From Microbacterium sp. (GTDB lineage: Bacteria; Actinomycetota; Actinomycetes; Actinomycetales; Microbacteriaceae), in contig JARBUN010000012.1 in assembly GCA_029239635.1 (NCBI GenBank), forward strand, positions 1-33,568: DNA of 33,568 bases, given 5' to 3'. Below, piece by piece: positions 21,184 through 29,470 of the stretch (within the stretch, counting starts at the first letter, position 1; each line of letters starts with the position of its first letter). The position numbers and the translations under genes are program-made. The notes under the pieces were generated by a model. The model made no database searches, had not been told where the DNA came from, and worked only from the letters and a program-made list of their open reading frames with translations.

Positions 21184-21219
21184 GGAGAACGGCGGGCACA
21201 CGTTACGTTTCCGTTCTCC
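21184..21219. promoter_or_regulatory. Perfect 9-bp inverted repeat between lipoprotein and HupE-like genes
   Basis: GGAGAACGG (21184-21192) and CCGTTCTCC (21211-21219) are separated by 18 nt in the divergent spacer. The arms are two helical turns apart, as for a dimeric or tetrameric regulator. A hairpin in the 5' untranslated region of the HupE-like gene is the alternative. Confidence 0.45.
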
Positions 21220-21274
21220 TCACCGCGTCCCGCCGTTCAGCACCGCGGAGCACTCTCATCGCGGAAAGGTCTTC

Positions 21275-22489
21275 ATGTCTTCAGCGGTCCGGCGCGCGCT
21301 GCGCGCGCTTCTCTTCGTCGTCGGGTTGACGGCGCTCCTCGCCTCGGCGGCGCCCGCCTCGGCGCACGGCATCCTGTCGGTGGTCTACGCCGACCTGTCC
21401 AGCGGCGGTCCGGGTGTCGTGCGCACCCAGCTCCAACTCGAGTACGACCTCCTCGTCGTCTCGGCCGCCGACGCCGCACGGGACGACGCGTTGTACCGAG
21501 CCGGAACGGATGCCTTCAACGCCGGCGACGGCGGCCAGCAGATCGACGCCCTCCAGGCGCATCGCGCGGCGGTGTCGTCGTACGTGACGGAGCGCTTCCG
21601 CATCGATGCCGAGGGGCAGGACTGCGCGCCCGCCCTCGCGGACGACATCACCATGACCCAGCAGGACGGCGTGCCGTACGTCGTGCTCGACCTCGACTAC
21701 GCGTGCCCGCCGTCCGAGAACGGGCACGAGGTCGTCTCCACGCTCTTCCCCGACGACGAGGGCTTCGTCACCGACACCAAGACGATCCTCACCTATGCCC
21801 TCGACCTGCACGAGGGCAGCACGGTTCTGGATGCCGAGCACCCGACGTTCACCACGGCGCAATCGCCGCTCGAGCGTTTCTGGGAGTTCTTCCGGCTCGG
21901 CGCCGAACACCTGCTCACCGGTATCGATCACATCCTGTTCCTCCTCGCGCTGATCGTCGGCTCGCGGCGGCTGCGCGAGGTCGTGATCGCCGCCACGACC
22001 TTCACGCTCGCCCACTCGGTGACGTTCATCCTGGCGGCGACCGGAGTCGTCGCGGCTCCCCCCGAGCTCGTCGAGCCCACGATCGCGCTCTCGATCGCGG
22101 TCGTCGGCGCCTGGTACCTCTGGCGACTGTGGCGCGGCGGCAAGGTCGATCAGGACCTCTCGCACGCCCACGGATTCCTCCGTCTCGACCGGGCGGGGTG
22201 GCTGCGGGTGGGGGTCGTCTTCCTCTTCGGTCTCGTGCACGGGCTGGGCTTCGCGTCGGCCCTCGGCATCGACGAGCCGTGGTCCTGGACGCTGCTCTGG
22301 TCGCTTTTGGTCTTCAACGTCGGCATCGAGGCGGTGCAGATCGGCATCATCGTCGTGGCCTTCCCGCTCCTCGTGCTCCTGCGACGCCGGTACCCCCGCA
22401 TCGGGATGTGGGCGAGCGGGCTGCTCGCGGTCGTCGTCACGGTGGCCGGGCTCGTCTGGTTCGTCCAGCGCATCCTCGGGATCGAGTGA
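21275..22489 (+). CDS. HupE/UreJ-family membrane protein with extracellular N-terminal domain
   Basis: A 404-residue protein with a Sec signal peptide (LLFVVGLTALLASAAPASA), an extracellular domain at about 32-205 starting HGILSVVYADL with two cysteines (QDCAP and YACPP), and a C-terminal membrane domain of about six helices. The HupE/UreJ signature is clear: GAEHLLTGIDHILFLLALIVGS, then ATTFTLAHSVTFILA and FGLVHGLGFASALG, with several buried histidines and an aspartate likely to bind metal. HupE proteins are linked to nickel or other metal handling. No hydrogenase or urease genes are present here, so the metal is unknown. The ATG is preceded by GGAAAGG. Confidence 0.9.
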   Translation: MSSAVRRALRALLFVVGLTALLASAAPASAHGILSVVYADLSSGGPGVVRTQLQLEYDLLVVSAADAARDDALYRAGTDAFNAGDGGQQIDALQAHRAAVSSYVTERFRIDAEGQDCAPALADDITMTQQDGVPYVVLDLDYACPPSENGHEVVSTLFPDDEGFVTDTKTILTYALDLHEGSTVLDAEHPTFTTAQSPLERFWEFFRLGAEHLLTGIDHILFLLALIVGSRRLREVVIAATTFTLAHSVTFILAATGVVAAPPELVEPTIALSIAVVGAWYLWRLWRGGKVDQDLSHAHGFLRLDRAGWLRVGVVFLFGLVHGLGFASALGIDEPWSWTLLWSLLVFNVGIEAVQIGIIVVAFPLLVLLRRRYPRIGMWASGLLAVVVTVAGLVWFVQRILGIE

Positions 22490-22528
22490 CGAGCGTTCGG
22501 TGACGCGCTAGACGCACTGCGTCGCGTA

Positions 22529-22545
22529 TTCATCAACACTTCATC
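22529..22545 (+). promoter_or_regulatory. Possible PHO box: TTCATC direct repeat with 11-bp spacing
   Basis: TTCATC at 22529-22534 and 22540-22545 start exactly 11 bp apart, the period of PhoP/RegX3 direct-repeat units in actinobacteria (TTCA core). The site is about 70 bp before the metallophosphatase start. Only two units are seen. A GC hairpin with arms GCCCGC/GCGGGC (22567-22583) lies in the leader after it. Confidence 0.4.
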
Positions 22546-22612
22546 GGATGCGCGGAGCGTAGGGGAGCCCGCCGATCGCGGGCGCCTCCTCCCCCAAGAG
22601 AAACGGAAAACC

Positions 22613-24604
22613 ATGCTCTCTTCCGCATCGACGTCGCACGGGACGCGCACGCGTCGCCGCGCCACGTGGATCGCAACGACCGTCGTCGGCCTCTCGCTCG
22701 TGCTCTCCGGCACCGCGGTGGCCTCGGCCGCACAGGCCGACTCCCCGACGACCGTCTCCGGCGTCATTCTCGGCGTCGGAGCCGACGAAGCACAGCGCAT
22801 CGTCACGTGGTACTCCTCCGCCGACACCGCCCAGTCGGTGCAGGTCGCTCCCACCTCGACGCTCGTGAACGGGGCCTTCCCGGCCGCGGCGACGACGTTC
22901 TCGGCATCCGGCACCGCCAACATCGCCACGAGCGGCGGCTTCAACCGCCACGCGACGATCACCGGCCTGGCCGAGAACACCGCGTACTCGTACCGCGTGG
23001 GATCCGACGGCAACTGGTCGTCGACGTACGCGTTCAAGACGCAGTCGTTCGAGGGCGACTACGACTTCCTCTTCTTCGGGGACCCGCAGATCGGCTCGTC
23101 CGGCGACGTCGCGAAGGACCAGGCGGGATGGCAGGACACCACCAAGGTCGCTCTCAGCGCCAACCCGAACGCGGAGCTGCTCGTCTCGGGCGGCGACCAG
23201 GTCGACTCGGCCAACAAGGAAGACCAGTGGAGCGCCTTCCTCGCCCCCGACGAACTGCGCCAGTACCCCTGGGTCGCCACGATCGGCAACCACGACGTGG
23301 GCGGCAAGGCCTACGAGCAGCACCTCTACACCCCGAACACCGACCGTTCCGGTGCCTACTACCGCAAGGGCGCCTCGAGCACGGGTACCGAGTCGGGCGG
23401 TGACTACTGGTTCATCTACAAGGACACGCTGTTCATCGACCTCAACAGCAACAGCTACGCCACCTCGCAGGGCGGCGGCGGTGACGATGCCCACGTGGCG
23501 TACGTCACGGACGTCGTGAACAAGCACGGCGCCGAGGCGAAGTACACGGTGCTCGTCTACCACCACGCGATCTACTCGCCGGCGGATCACGCGAAGGACG
23601 CCGACAACAAGGTCCGCCGCGTCGACTTCCCGACCGCGTTCTCGAAGCTCGGCGTCGACCTGGTGCTCCAGGGCCACGACCACAGCTACTCGCGTTCGTA
23701 CGAGATCAAGAACGGGGCGAAGGCGAACGCCGACGAGAAGCCCGGTCAGGACGAGGTCTTCGAGGGCCCCGGCGGCGTCGTGTACGTCACCGCGAACTCG
23801 GCATCCGGATCCAAGTACTACGACATCACCGCGCCGGACAACAGCGGCACGAGCGGTGCGGGCAACGGGGCCGACCCGTCGAACCCGAACAACTACTGGT
23901 ACAACTCCGTGGAGAACCAGGAGCACGTGCGCACCTACGTCAAGGTCCAGGTGCAGAAGGACCAGCTCGTCGTGCAGAACATCCGTTCCGGCGACTGCTC
24001 GGCCCCGAACGCCGCCGTCGAGCTGAACCGCGTGCTGTGGTGCGGTCCCCAGAACGGCGCCCAGCCGGCCGCGGCCGTCGGGTCGGTCCAGGACGAGGTG
24101 ACCATCCACCCCAACCACGGTGACGGGCAGGACATCCAGGTCGACGTTCCCTCGGGTGCGCCGGGCGAGTTCGGCTGGACGATCAACGGGCACAACGGTC
24201 TGGTCGACCTCGGCACCGCCCAGGAGAAGAACCTCCAGTACTTCGAGGCGACCGGTCAGATCAACCCGATCTCCGTGTCCGACACGCGTCGCAGCAAGGC
24301 CGCCTGGTCGGTCTCGGCGTCGGTCGGGAACTTCACCGACGGGGCCAAGACCTTCGAGGGCAAGTACCTCGGCTGGACGCCGAAGGTCGTCACCCCGGGT
24401 GCCGGTGCCGTCGCGGGTGCGCCCGTTGGCTCCGGCTACGACGGCGGCGACGGCCTGTCGACGTCGCGGGTGCTCGGCTCCGCGGCCATGGGCCACGACC
24501 GTGGCACCGGCGTCGTGGGGGCAGACCTCGACCTGAAGATGCCCAACTCGATCGACAAGGGGAGCTACCGCGCGACCCTGACCCTCACCGCGCTGGCCGG
24601 CTGA
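22613..24604 (+). CDS. Secreted purple-acid-phosphatase-like metallophosphatase with C-terminal WxL-like domain
   Basis: A 663-residue exported enzyme. The signal peptide ends near 42 (SLVLSGTAVASAAQA). A fibronectin-type/purple acid phosphatase N-terminal domain (about 46-145, ending TYAFKTQ) is followed by the calcineurin-like fold with all metal blocks in order: FFGDPQIG, SGGDQVD, TIGNHDVG, VYHHAIYS and QGHDHSYSRSY. The last 180 residues or so form a separate beta domain with two tryptophan motifs (AAWSVSASVGNFT and LGWTPKVV) and the ending SYRATLTLTALAG. This layout matches WxL-type wall-binding domains, with Val in place of Leu in the first motif. The enzyme probably releases phosphate from organic esters at the cell surface. 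The start has an ACGGAAAA ribosome site. A DUF916-like partner follows. Confidence 0.88.
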   Translation: MLSSASTSHGTRTRRRATWIATTVVGLSLVLSGTAVASAAQADSPTTVSGVILGVGADEAQRIVTWYSSADTAQSVQVAPTSTLVNGAFPAAATTFSASGTANIATSGGFNRHATITGLAENTAYSYRVGSDGNWSSTYAFKTQSFEGDYDFLFFGDPQIGSSGDVAKDQAGWQDTTKVALSANPNAELLVSGGDQVDSANKEDQWSAFLAPDELRQYPWVATIGNHDVGGKAYEQHLYTPNTDRSGAYYRKGASSTGTESGGDYWFIYKDTLFIDLNSNSYATSQGGGGDDAHVAYVTDVVNKHGAEAKYTVLVYHHAIYSPADHAKDADNKVRRVDFPTAFSKLGVDLVLQGHDHSYSRSYEIKNGAKANADEKPGQDEVFEGPGGVVYVTANSASGSKYYDITAPDNSGTSGAGNGADPSNPNNYWYNSVENQEHVRTYVKVQVQKDQLVVQNIRSGDCSAPNAAVELNRVLWCGPQNGAQPAAAVGSVQDEVTIHPNHGDGQDIQVDVPSGAPGEFGWTINGHNGLVDLGTAQEKNLQYFEATGQINPISVSDTRRSKAAWSVSASVGNFTDGAKTFEGKYLGWTPKVVTPGAGAVAGAPVGSGYDGGDGLSTSRVLGSAAMGHDRGTGVVGADLDLKMPNSIDKGSYRATLTLTALAG

Positions 24605-24614
24605 CCAGCGAACC

Positions 24615-24646
24615 GGGCCGGCGGGGAGTTCGCTCCCCGCCGGCCC
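24615..24646 (+). terminator. Perfect 14-bp GC hairpin with TTCG tetraloop
   Basis: Arms 24615-24628 and 24633-24646 pair perfectly around a TTCG loop, followed by TTGTCG rather than a T-run. It begins 11 nt after the phosphatase stop and ends 19 nt before the DUF916-like start, so it may act as a partial terminator or 3'-end stabiliser that lowers expression of the second gene. Confidence 0.75.
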
Positions 24647-24665
24647 TTGTCGAAGGACCCCCCTC

Positions 24666-25727
24666 ATGAACAGAATCTCCCGTCCCCTCGCGCTGTCCCT
24701 GGCGACGCTCGTCGTGGCCGCCATCCCCCTGGTCAGCGCCCCCGCCGCGTTCGCGACGACCGACGACGTCACCTGGACCGTGCGCACGGCATCCAACGAG
24801 CTCGGTGCCGACCGCACGAACTTCTCCTACGCGCTGAATCCCGGAGCCCACCTCGACGACGGTCTCGTCGTCGCGAACCGCGGCACCGAGGCGGTCGAGC
24901 TCGACGTGTACGCCGCCGACGGCTACACGACCTCGACCGGCGCTGTCGACCTGCGTCTCGCCGCCGAGGAGCCGGTCGGTGTGGGCAAGTGGATCGTCGT
25001 TCCGCAGCACCACGTGTCGGTGCCCGCGGGGCAGACCGTCGAGGTTCCCTTCACGATCGACATCCCCGCCGATGCCACGCCCGGTGACTACGCCGGCGGC
25101 GTCGTGACCTCGCTCACCGTGGCCGACCAGACGGCGAACGTCAACGTCGACCGCCGTCTCGGCATCCGCGCCGGCATCCGGGTGGGCGGCGACCTCGCCC
25201 CCGCGCTCGCGGTCGACGACCTCCGCGTCGACTGGGACGGCGGAGCCGTGCCGTTCCTGTTCGGCGACGCCACCGTGCACTACCGCTTGCACAACGCCGG
25301 GAACGTCTCGCTCACCGCCGCCGACGCCGATGCCGTCGCCGGCCCCTTCGGGTGGGGCGAGGTCGAAGCGATCCCGGGTGACGCCGCCCCCGTCCTGCTC
25401 CCCGGAGAGTCCTGGCAGCGCGACGTCCGGGTGCCCGCCGTCGCCGCGATGGGCCTGGTGTGGGCGTCGGTGACGGCCACCCCCACGGTCACCGACGCCT
25501 CGGGATCGACGACGGATCTCGATCCGGTCGTCGCCTCGGCGACGGGATGGGCGGTGCCGTGGCCGCTCCTCGTCGTGCTTCTCCTCGTCGTCGCCGCGGC
25601 CGTCTTCGGTCCGCGCTGGCTGCGCGACCGTCGTCGTCGTCGACAGGATGCCGAGGATGCCCGCGTCGCCGAGGCGGTCGCGCGCTCGCTCGCCGAGAAG
25701 GACGACGCCCCCACGCCGGTCGGCTGA
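24666..25727 (+). CDS. DUF916-like (WxL-associated, peptidoglycan-binding) membrane-anchored protein
   Basis: A 353-residue surface protein with a signal peptide (ATLVVAAIPLVSAPAAFA). The first beta domain (about 35-150) has DUF916-like features: WTVRTASNELGADRTNFSYALNPGAHLDDGLVVANRGTEAVELDVYAADG and the ending VPFTIDIPADATPGDYAGGVV. A second beta domain follows (YRLHNAGNVSL…). The transmembrane helix WPLLVVLLLVVAAAVFG is near 300, with a basic, then charged helical tail inside. In Firmicutes DUF916 proteins pair with WxL proteins and help hold them to peptidoglycan. Here the partner is the phosphatase with the WxL-like C-terminus just upstream. The ribosome site GAAGGA precedes the ATG. Confidence 0.85.
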   Translation: MNRISRPLALSLATLVVAAIPLVSAPAAFATTDDVTWTVRTASNELGADRTNFSYALNPGAHLDDGLVVANRGTEAVELDVYAADGYTTSTGAVDLRLAAEEPVGVGKWIVVPQHHVSVPAGQTVEVPFTIDIPADATPGDYAGGVVTSLTVADQTANVNVDRRLGIRAGIRVGGDLAPALAVDDLRVDWDGGAVPFLFGDATVHYRLHNAGNVSLTAADADAVAGPFGWGEVEAIPGDAAPVLLPGESWQRDVRVPAVAAMGLVWASVTATPTVTDASGSTTDLDPVVASATGWAVPWPLLVVLLLVVAAAVFGPRWLRDRRRRRQDAEDARVAEAVARSLAEKDDAPTPVG

Positions 25728-25753
25728 CCCCCCGCCCAGCGCGCCGGAACGAG

Positions 25754-25789
25754 CGGGGGCGGGCGGGATGAAGACTCCGCCCGCCCCCG
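25754..25789. terminator. Bidirectional terminator hairpin between convergent genes
   Basis: A 13-bp GC stem (25754-25766 with 25777-25789) around a 10-nt loop lies in the 71-bp gap between the convergent DUF916-like and glycosidase genes. There is no long T-run on either side. Confidence 0.75.
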
Positions 25790-25798
25790 TCAGGTCGC

Positions 25799-28700
25799 TC
25801 AGACCCGCCGTCGTCGCAGGAGAAGCGTTCCCGCCCCGGCGGCGGTGAGCAGCAGAGCCACGCCGCCGAGAGCGAGGGGAGCCTCGGCTCCCGTCGCGGC
25901 GAGAGCGCCCTTCGGGTCCGTGCCGGCCGGCGACGGTGTCGAGGTCTGCGTCGGAGAGGCGGTCGCGGTGTCGGACGGCGGCGTCGACGGCTCGGGCTGA
26001 GGGTCGGGGCCCGGACCGGGGCCGACCTCGGCCTCGATCGTCACGGTCGTCGAGCGCACCTCCTCGACGTTGCCCGCGACGTCGGTCGATCGATACCGGA
26101 CCTCGTGCTCGCCCACGCCGGTGAGCGTGGTGCTCCCGCCCGTGGTCCACGTCTGCCCGGCGTCGAGCGAGTACTCCGTGGCGGCGACGCCGGAGGTGGC
26201 GTCCGTCGCCTCGAACGTCACCGTCTTCGCGGCCGTGGCGAGGGGCGGCAGGGCTCTCGCGGCGCTCAGCGGGCGCGCGAGCGCGGCGGCTCCCGTGGTC
26301 TTCTCAGTCGTCAGCACGGTGGTCGGGGCGACGGTGTCGAGGCGGACCGTGAGGGACCCCGCGACACCCGGCACCTCCTCGTCGTTGCGCAGGGCCCGGT
26401 ACTCCACGGTGTGAGTGCCGTCCGTCGCGACCTCGAACGACGTTCCGGTCTCCCACGCCCCTCCGTCGGTCCGGTGCTGGACGGCCACGTCGTCGCTGCC
26501 GTCGTGCGAGAGCACCACCGACACGGGGGCGCGGTACCAGCCGGCGGCGTTCGGCTCCGAGTCCGGCGTCGCCGTGACCCGCGAGACCCCGGCGGCCTCC
26601 GGCACGACGATCTCGGGGATCTTCAGGTACGAGCCCGGGGTGGCGAAGGCCAGGCGCAGGCCCGTCGCGCGCACCGGCGTGAAGGTCAGCTTCGTCTCGG
26701 TCCCGTTCGTCACGGTCGGGGCCGCGCCGGTCGGGGCGACCGGCGACCACTCGCCGGACACCGTGCGGTACTCGGCCGTCACTCCCGCGATCGCGCCTTC
26801 GATGTTCGTGAAGCTCGCCTCGTCGAGGCGGTGGACCTGGCCGGTCTCGATCGTGAACGTCGCGGAGTCCTTCATGCCCGCATCGGTCCAGGTCGACCAC
26901 TGCGTGTTCTGCTTCCCATCGCACGCGTTGCCGGCGGGCATGGTCGCCCACTTCGTCTGGTGGAAGGATGCCGATACGGTGGCGTCCGCGCCTCGGCAGA
27001 CGTTCGGGATCGAGGCGTTCCCCCACACGTCGACCTCGGCGATCGACTGCCAGGTGTTCGCCTGGCTCGTCAGCCGGAGGCGCAGCGCGCTCGCCGACGG
27101 CACCGACCGCGCGTCGATGACGGCGACGGGGGCGGATGCCACGTCGTCCTGGGCGAGGGACGCGCCGACCGACGTGTCCTTCCACGAGCCCGAGGAGTCG
27201 CGGTACTGCACCTGGATGCGCGAGGGCCAGGTCGCGGTGGGCCCGTCCTTGTAGGTGTGCACGGCGATCGAGTCGAAGGTGCGGTCCACACCCCAGTCGA
27301 ACTGCAGCCAGCTGTCGCGGGGGTAGCCGGTGCCGCTCCAGTCGTCCCAGCCCTTGCCGGTGTCGTTGCCGTCGATCACGGTGCCGGCGAGGTCGTTGCG
27401 GCTGGATGCCGTGACCGTCGCCTCCGGCGCGATGTCGGCGATGCCGGGCTCGGCCACGGTGACGGTGCGCGTGAAGGTGCGCCCCGCGGTGAAGTGCGCA
27501 TCGGCGGACAGGGTGCCGGTGACGGTCTTCGGTCCGAGCGCGCTGGTGTCGATCGAGGTCCAGGTCACGGCGACGGGAGCGGTCGTGCCGTCGACGTCGA
27601 CCGTGACGTGATCGGGGAGGCTCGCCGTCGAGCCGCGCCGCACCGTCGTGGGCAGGCTGTCGTCGACGACCTTCCACGTGCCGTGACCGAAGCCCTTGTC
27701 GTCCCAGTACGAGGCATCCCACCCCTGGGCGTATCGCGCGGGGTCCTCCGCCGCGGGGTTGTGCATCTCGAGGCGGCCGTTCTCGCCCACGGTCAGCGGG
27801 AGCCACACGTAGGTCGAGTTCGACTCGCCCTCGTTCCAGCGGTCGCCCATGTAGACGAACTTGCCGGGCTGGAGCTCGAGCACGTTGGTCGCCTGGGATC
27901 CGAAGGTCGAACGGTTGGTGTCGCCGACCGAGAGAAGCCCATCCGAGCCGTCGGGCATGCTGGAGTACCAGGTGTTCTCGTTGGCATCCTTCGCGTCGAT
28001 GCCGCGGATCCAGCTCCCCATCAGGTCGGTGGTCGTGTAGTAGGTCTGGGGGTTCGGCGCCCATCCGGTCGCTCCCGAGGCGATCGCGGTGTAGGTGCCG
28101 TCGCGTTCGAAGAGCGCCGGTGCTTCGAGGTAGCCGCACTCCTTCACGATCTGGAAGTCCGTGCCGCGCACCGGTGCGCCCGCGGTTCCGTCGGCGAAGA
28201 CGTAGGGGTAGCGCCCGTCCTCCGAGTACTGGTGGACGTCGAGGGTGTCCTTGTCGGTGGTCTTCACGACGTTCGTGTAGCTCTCGTCGAGCTCCGCGAC
28301 GTAGAGCGACGAGTTCTCCTCGGACGAGTACGAGATGTACGCCGTGCCGTCGTCGTCCTGGAACACCGTCATGTCGCGGGCCTGACCCGGAACGGCGTAC
28401 TGCGAGCACCCGCGGTAGTCGGTGCGGTTGGGCATGCGATAGGCGCCGACCATGCGGAAGGGGCCGGCCGGCGAGTCCGACACGGCGACCGCGGCCATCG
28501 ACCGCGCGTACGTGCTGCCATCGGGCTCGGTGCGCCCGTCGGCGTGCCACCACATGACCCACTGCCCGGTCTTGTCGTTGTGCAGCACCTTGGGACGCTC
28601 GAAGATCGCGGTGTAGTCCGCCGACCGCTGCGAGTTCAGGTGGTACGCGAGGGCGTCGATCTTGTCGTCGCGCGGTCGGCCGTTCTCATCGACCGTGTCG

Positions 28701-29161
28701 TAGAGGTTCTCGAAGAAGGGCGTCAGCAGATCGTCGCGCGACGAGATGCTCCGCAGCGCGTCGCCGAGGTTCGTCCAGTTCATGGCATCCGTGGAGCGGT
28801 AGACCGCGACGCCGGGACTGTTCCAATAGCCCTTCGTGCGGTCCTCGCCGTACCAGTAGTACACGGTCTGGCCGTTCTCCTGCGTCGTGACGACCTGTCC
28901 GCCGTGCGCCTGGATGTGCCGGCCGTCGGTGTCGTACCACCTCGGCTGGAGGTAGTCGGCGGCACCGCGTCCGGGGTCGGCCACGGGCGGGAAGCTCGAG
29001 TACGTGATCGGCGGGTCCACGCGGGGTACCCCGTCGGCGGGGTCGGTGGGCACGCCGGTCAGCGCGACCGCGGAGAGAGGGGATGCCAGAGCTCCGGCGA
29101 GGACGGCGGCGACCGCCGCGGCGACCAGGCGTCGGAGGGGGAGGGGGCGTCGATGCGTCAT
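25799..29161 (-). CDS. Cell-wall-anchored GH43-like glycosidase with discoidin and Ig-like modules and LAATG sorting signal
   Basis: A 1120-residue exported enzyme. A signal peptide (LVAAAVAAVLAGALASPLSAVA) is followed by a five-bladed-propeller-type catalytic domain at about 50-480 (HIQAHGGQVVTTQENGQTVYYWYGED…, FERPKVLHND…WVMWWHADG, ARDMTVFQDDDGTAYISYSSE, GYLEAPALFERDGTYTAIASG). This matches GH43 relatives such as the exo-beta-1,3-galactanase group; the exact specificity is inferred. Then come a bacterial Ig-like domain (about 510-585), two F5/8-type-C or similar beta-sandwich domains (about 590-740 and 745-900), Ig/OmpL47-like repeats (about 900-1060), a Pro/Thr/Ser wall-spanning linker and LAATG, a hydrophobic helix and RRRRV. 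LAxTG is the form used by class E sortases. The ATG at 29161 is favoured for its MTHRRPLPLRR signal start. Confidence 0.88.
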   Translation of the reverse strand: MTHRRPLPLRRLVAAAVAAVLAGALASPLSAVALTGVPTDPADGVPRVDPPITYSSFPPVADPGRGAADYLQPRWYDTDGRHIQAHGGQVVTTQENGQTVYYWYGEDRTKGYWNSPGVAVYRSTDAMNWTNLGDALRSISSRDDLLTPFFENLYDTVDENGRPRDDKIDALAYHLNSQRSADYTAIFERPKVLHNDKTGQWVMWWHADGRTEPDGSTYARSMAAVAVSDSPAGPFRMVGAYRMPNRTDYRGCSQYAVPGQARDMTVFQDDDGTAYISYSSEENSSLYVAELDESYTNVVKTTDKDTLDVHQYSEDGRYPYVFADGTAGAPVRGTDFQIVKECGYLEAPALFERDGTYTAIASGATGWAPNPQTYYTTTDLMGSWIRGIDAKDANENTWYSSMPDGSDGLLSVGDTNRSTFGSQATNVLELQPGKFVYMGDRWNEGESNSTYVWLPLTVGENGRLEMHNPAAEDPARYAQGWDASYWDDKGFGHGTWKVVDDSLPTTVRRGSTASLPDHVTVDVDGTTAPVAVTWTSIDTSALGPKTVTGTLSADAHFTAGRTFTRTVTVAEPGIADIAPEATVTASSRNDLAGTVIDGNDTGKGWDDWSGTGYPRDSWLQFDWGVDRTFDSIAVHTYKDGPTATWPSRIQVQYRDSSGSWKDTSVGASLAQDDVASAPVAVIDARSVPSASALRLRLTSQANTWQSIAEVDVWGNASIPNVCRGADATVSASFHQTKWATMPAGNACDGKQNTQWSTWTDAGMKDSATFTIETGQVHRLDEASFTNIEGAIAGVTAEYRTVSGEWSPVAPTGAAPTVTNGTETKLTFTPVRATGLRLAFATPGSYLKIPEIVVPEAAGVSRVTATPDSEPNAAGWYRAPVSVVLSHDGSDDVAVQHRTDGGAWETGTSFEVATDGTHTVEYRALRNDEEVPGVAGSLTVRLDTVAPTTVLTTEKTTGAAALARPLSAARALPPLATAAKTVTFEATDATSGVAATEYSLDAGQTWTTGGSTTLTGVGEHEVRYRSTDVAGNVEEVRSTTVTIEAEVGPGPGPDPQPEPSTPPSDTATASPTQTSTPSPAGTDPKGALAATGAEAPLALGGVALLLTAAGAGTLLLRRRRV

Positions 29162-29222
29162 CGCGTCTGTTCCGTTCCGCGCCGCGACGATGCGACGCAC
29201 GTCGGCCGAGGGCCGAGGGGGA

Positions 29223-29241
29223 TGTTGACGTCAACACACTA
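29223..29241 (-). promoter_or_regulatory. LacI-type operator overlapping the glycosidase promoter
   Basis: TGTTGACGTCAACA (29223-29236) is a perfect 14-bp palindrome with a central CG, the usual LacI/GalR-family pattern. On the minus strand a -10-like TAGTGT (29241-29236) abuts it, with TCGACG 17 nt further upstream as a possible -35. Transcription would start inside the operator, about 65 nt before the glycosidase ATG, so a bound repressor would block it. No LacI-family gene is in the window. Confidence 0.65.
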
Positions 29242-29325
29242 CGACGTGGGAGCGGCCGCGTCGAGACTTTCTCTGCTCGTCTCACCCGGTGGGCGCGCCG
29301 GACCGTCCGTGCCGGCTCGGGCCCG

Positions 29326-29404
29326 GCCCGCCGGCGCGGGAACCACGGAGTCGGGGATCAGCCCGCCGGTGCGGGAACCACGGAGTCGGGGATCAGCCCG
29401 CCGG
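29326..29404. repeat. 35-bp tandem repeat, two full copies plus a partial third
   Basis: Units 29326-29360 and 29361-29395 differ by one base, and the first 9 bp recur at 29396-29404. Each unit contains a small hairpin CCCGC-(CGGC or CGGT)-GCGGG. It lies in the 309-bp gap 29162-29470, between the 3' end of purB and the glycosidase promoter, both on the minus strand. The rest of that gap shows only the operator and promoter. Confidence 0.85.
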
Positions 29405-29470
29405 CTCGAAGACGGATCGCCCGCCCGAGGTCGCGACGCCGCCCGCGTCCGGGCCCGGCGCCGGCGACTC

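Noticed and set aside
29326..29404. CRISPR-like array
   Set aside because: The 35-bp units are directly adjacent without spacers, and there are no cas genes.
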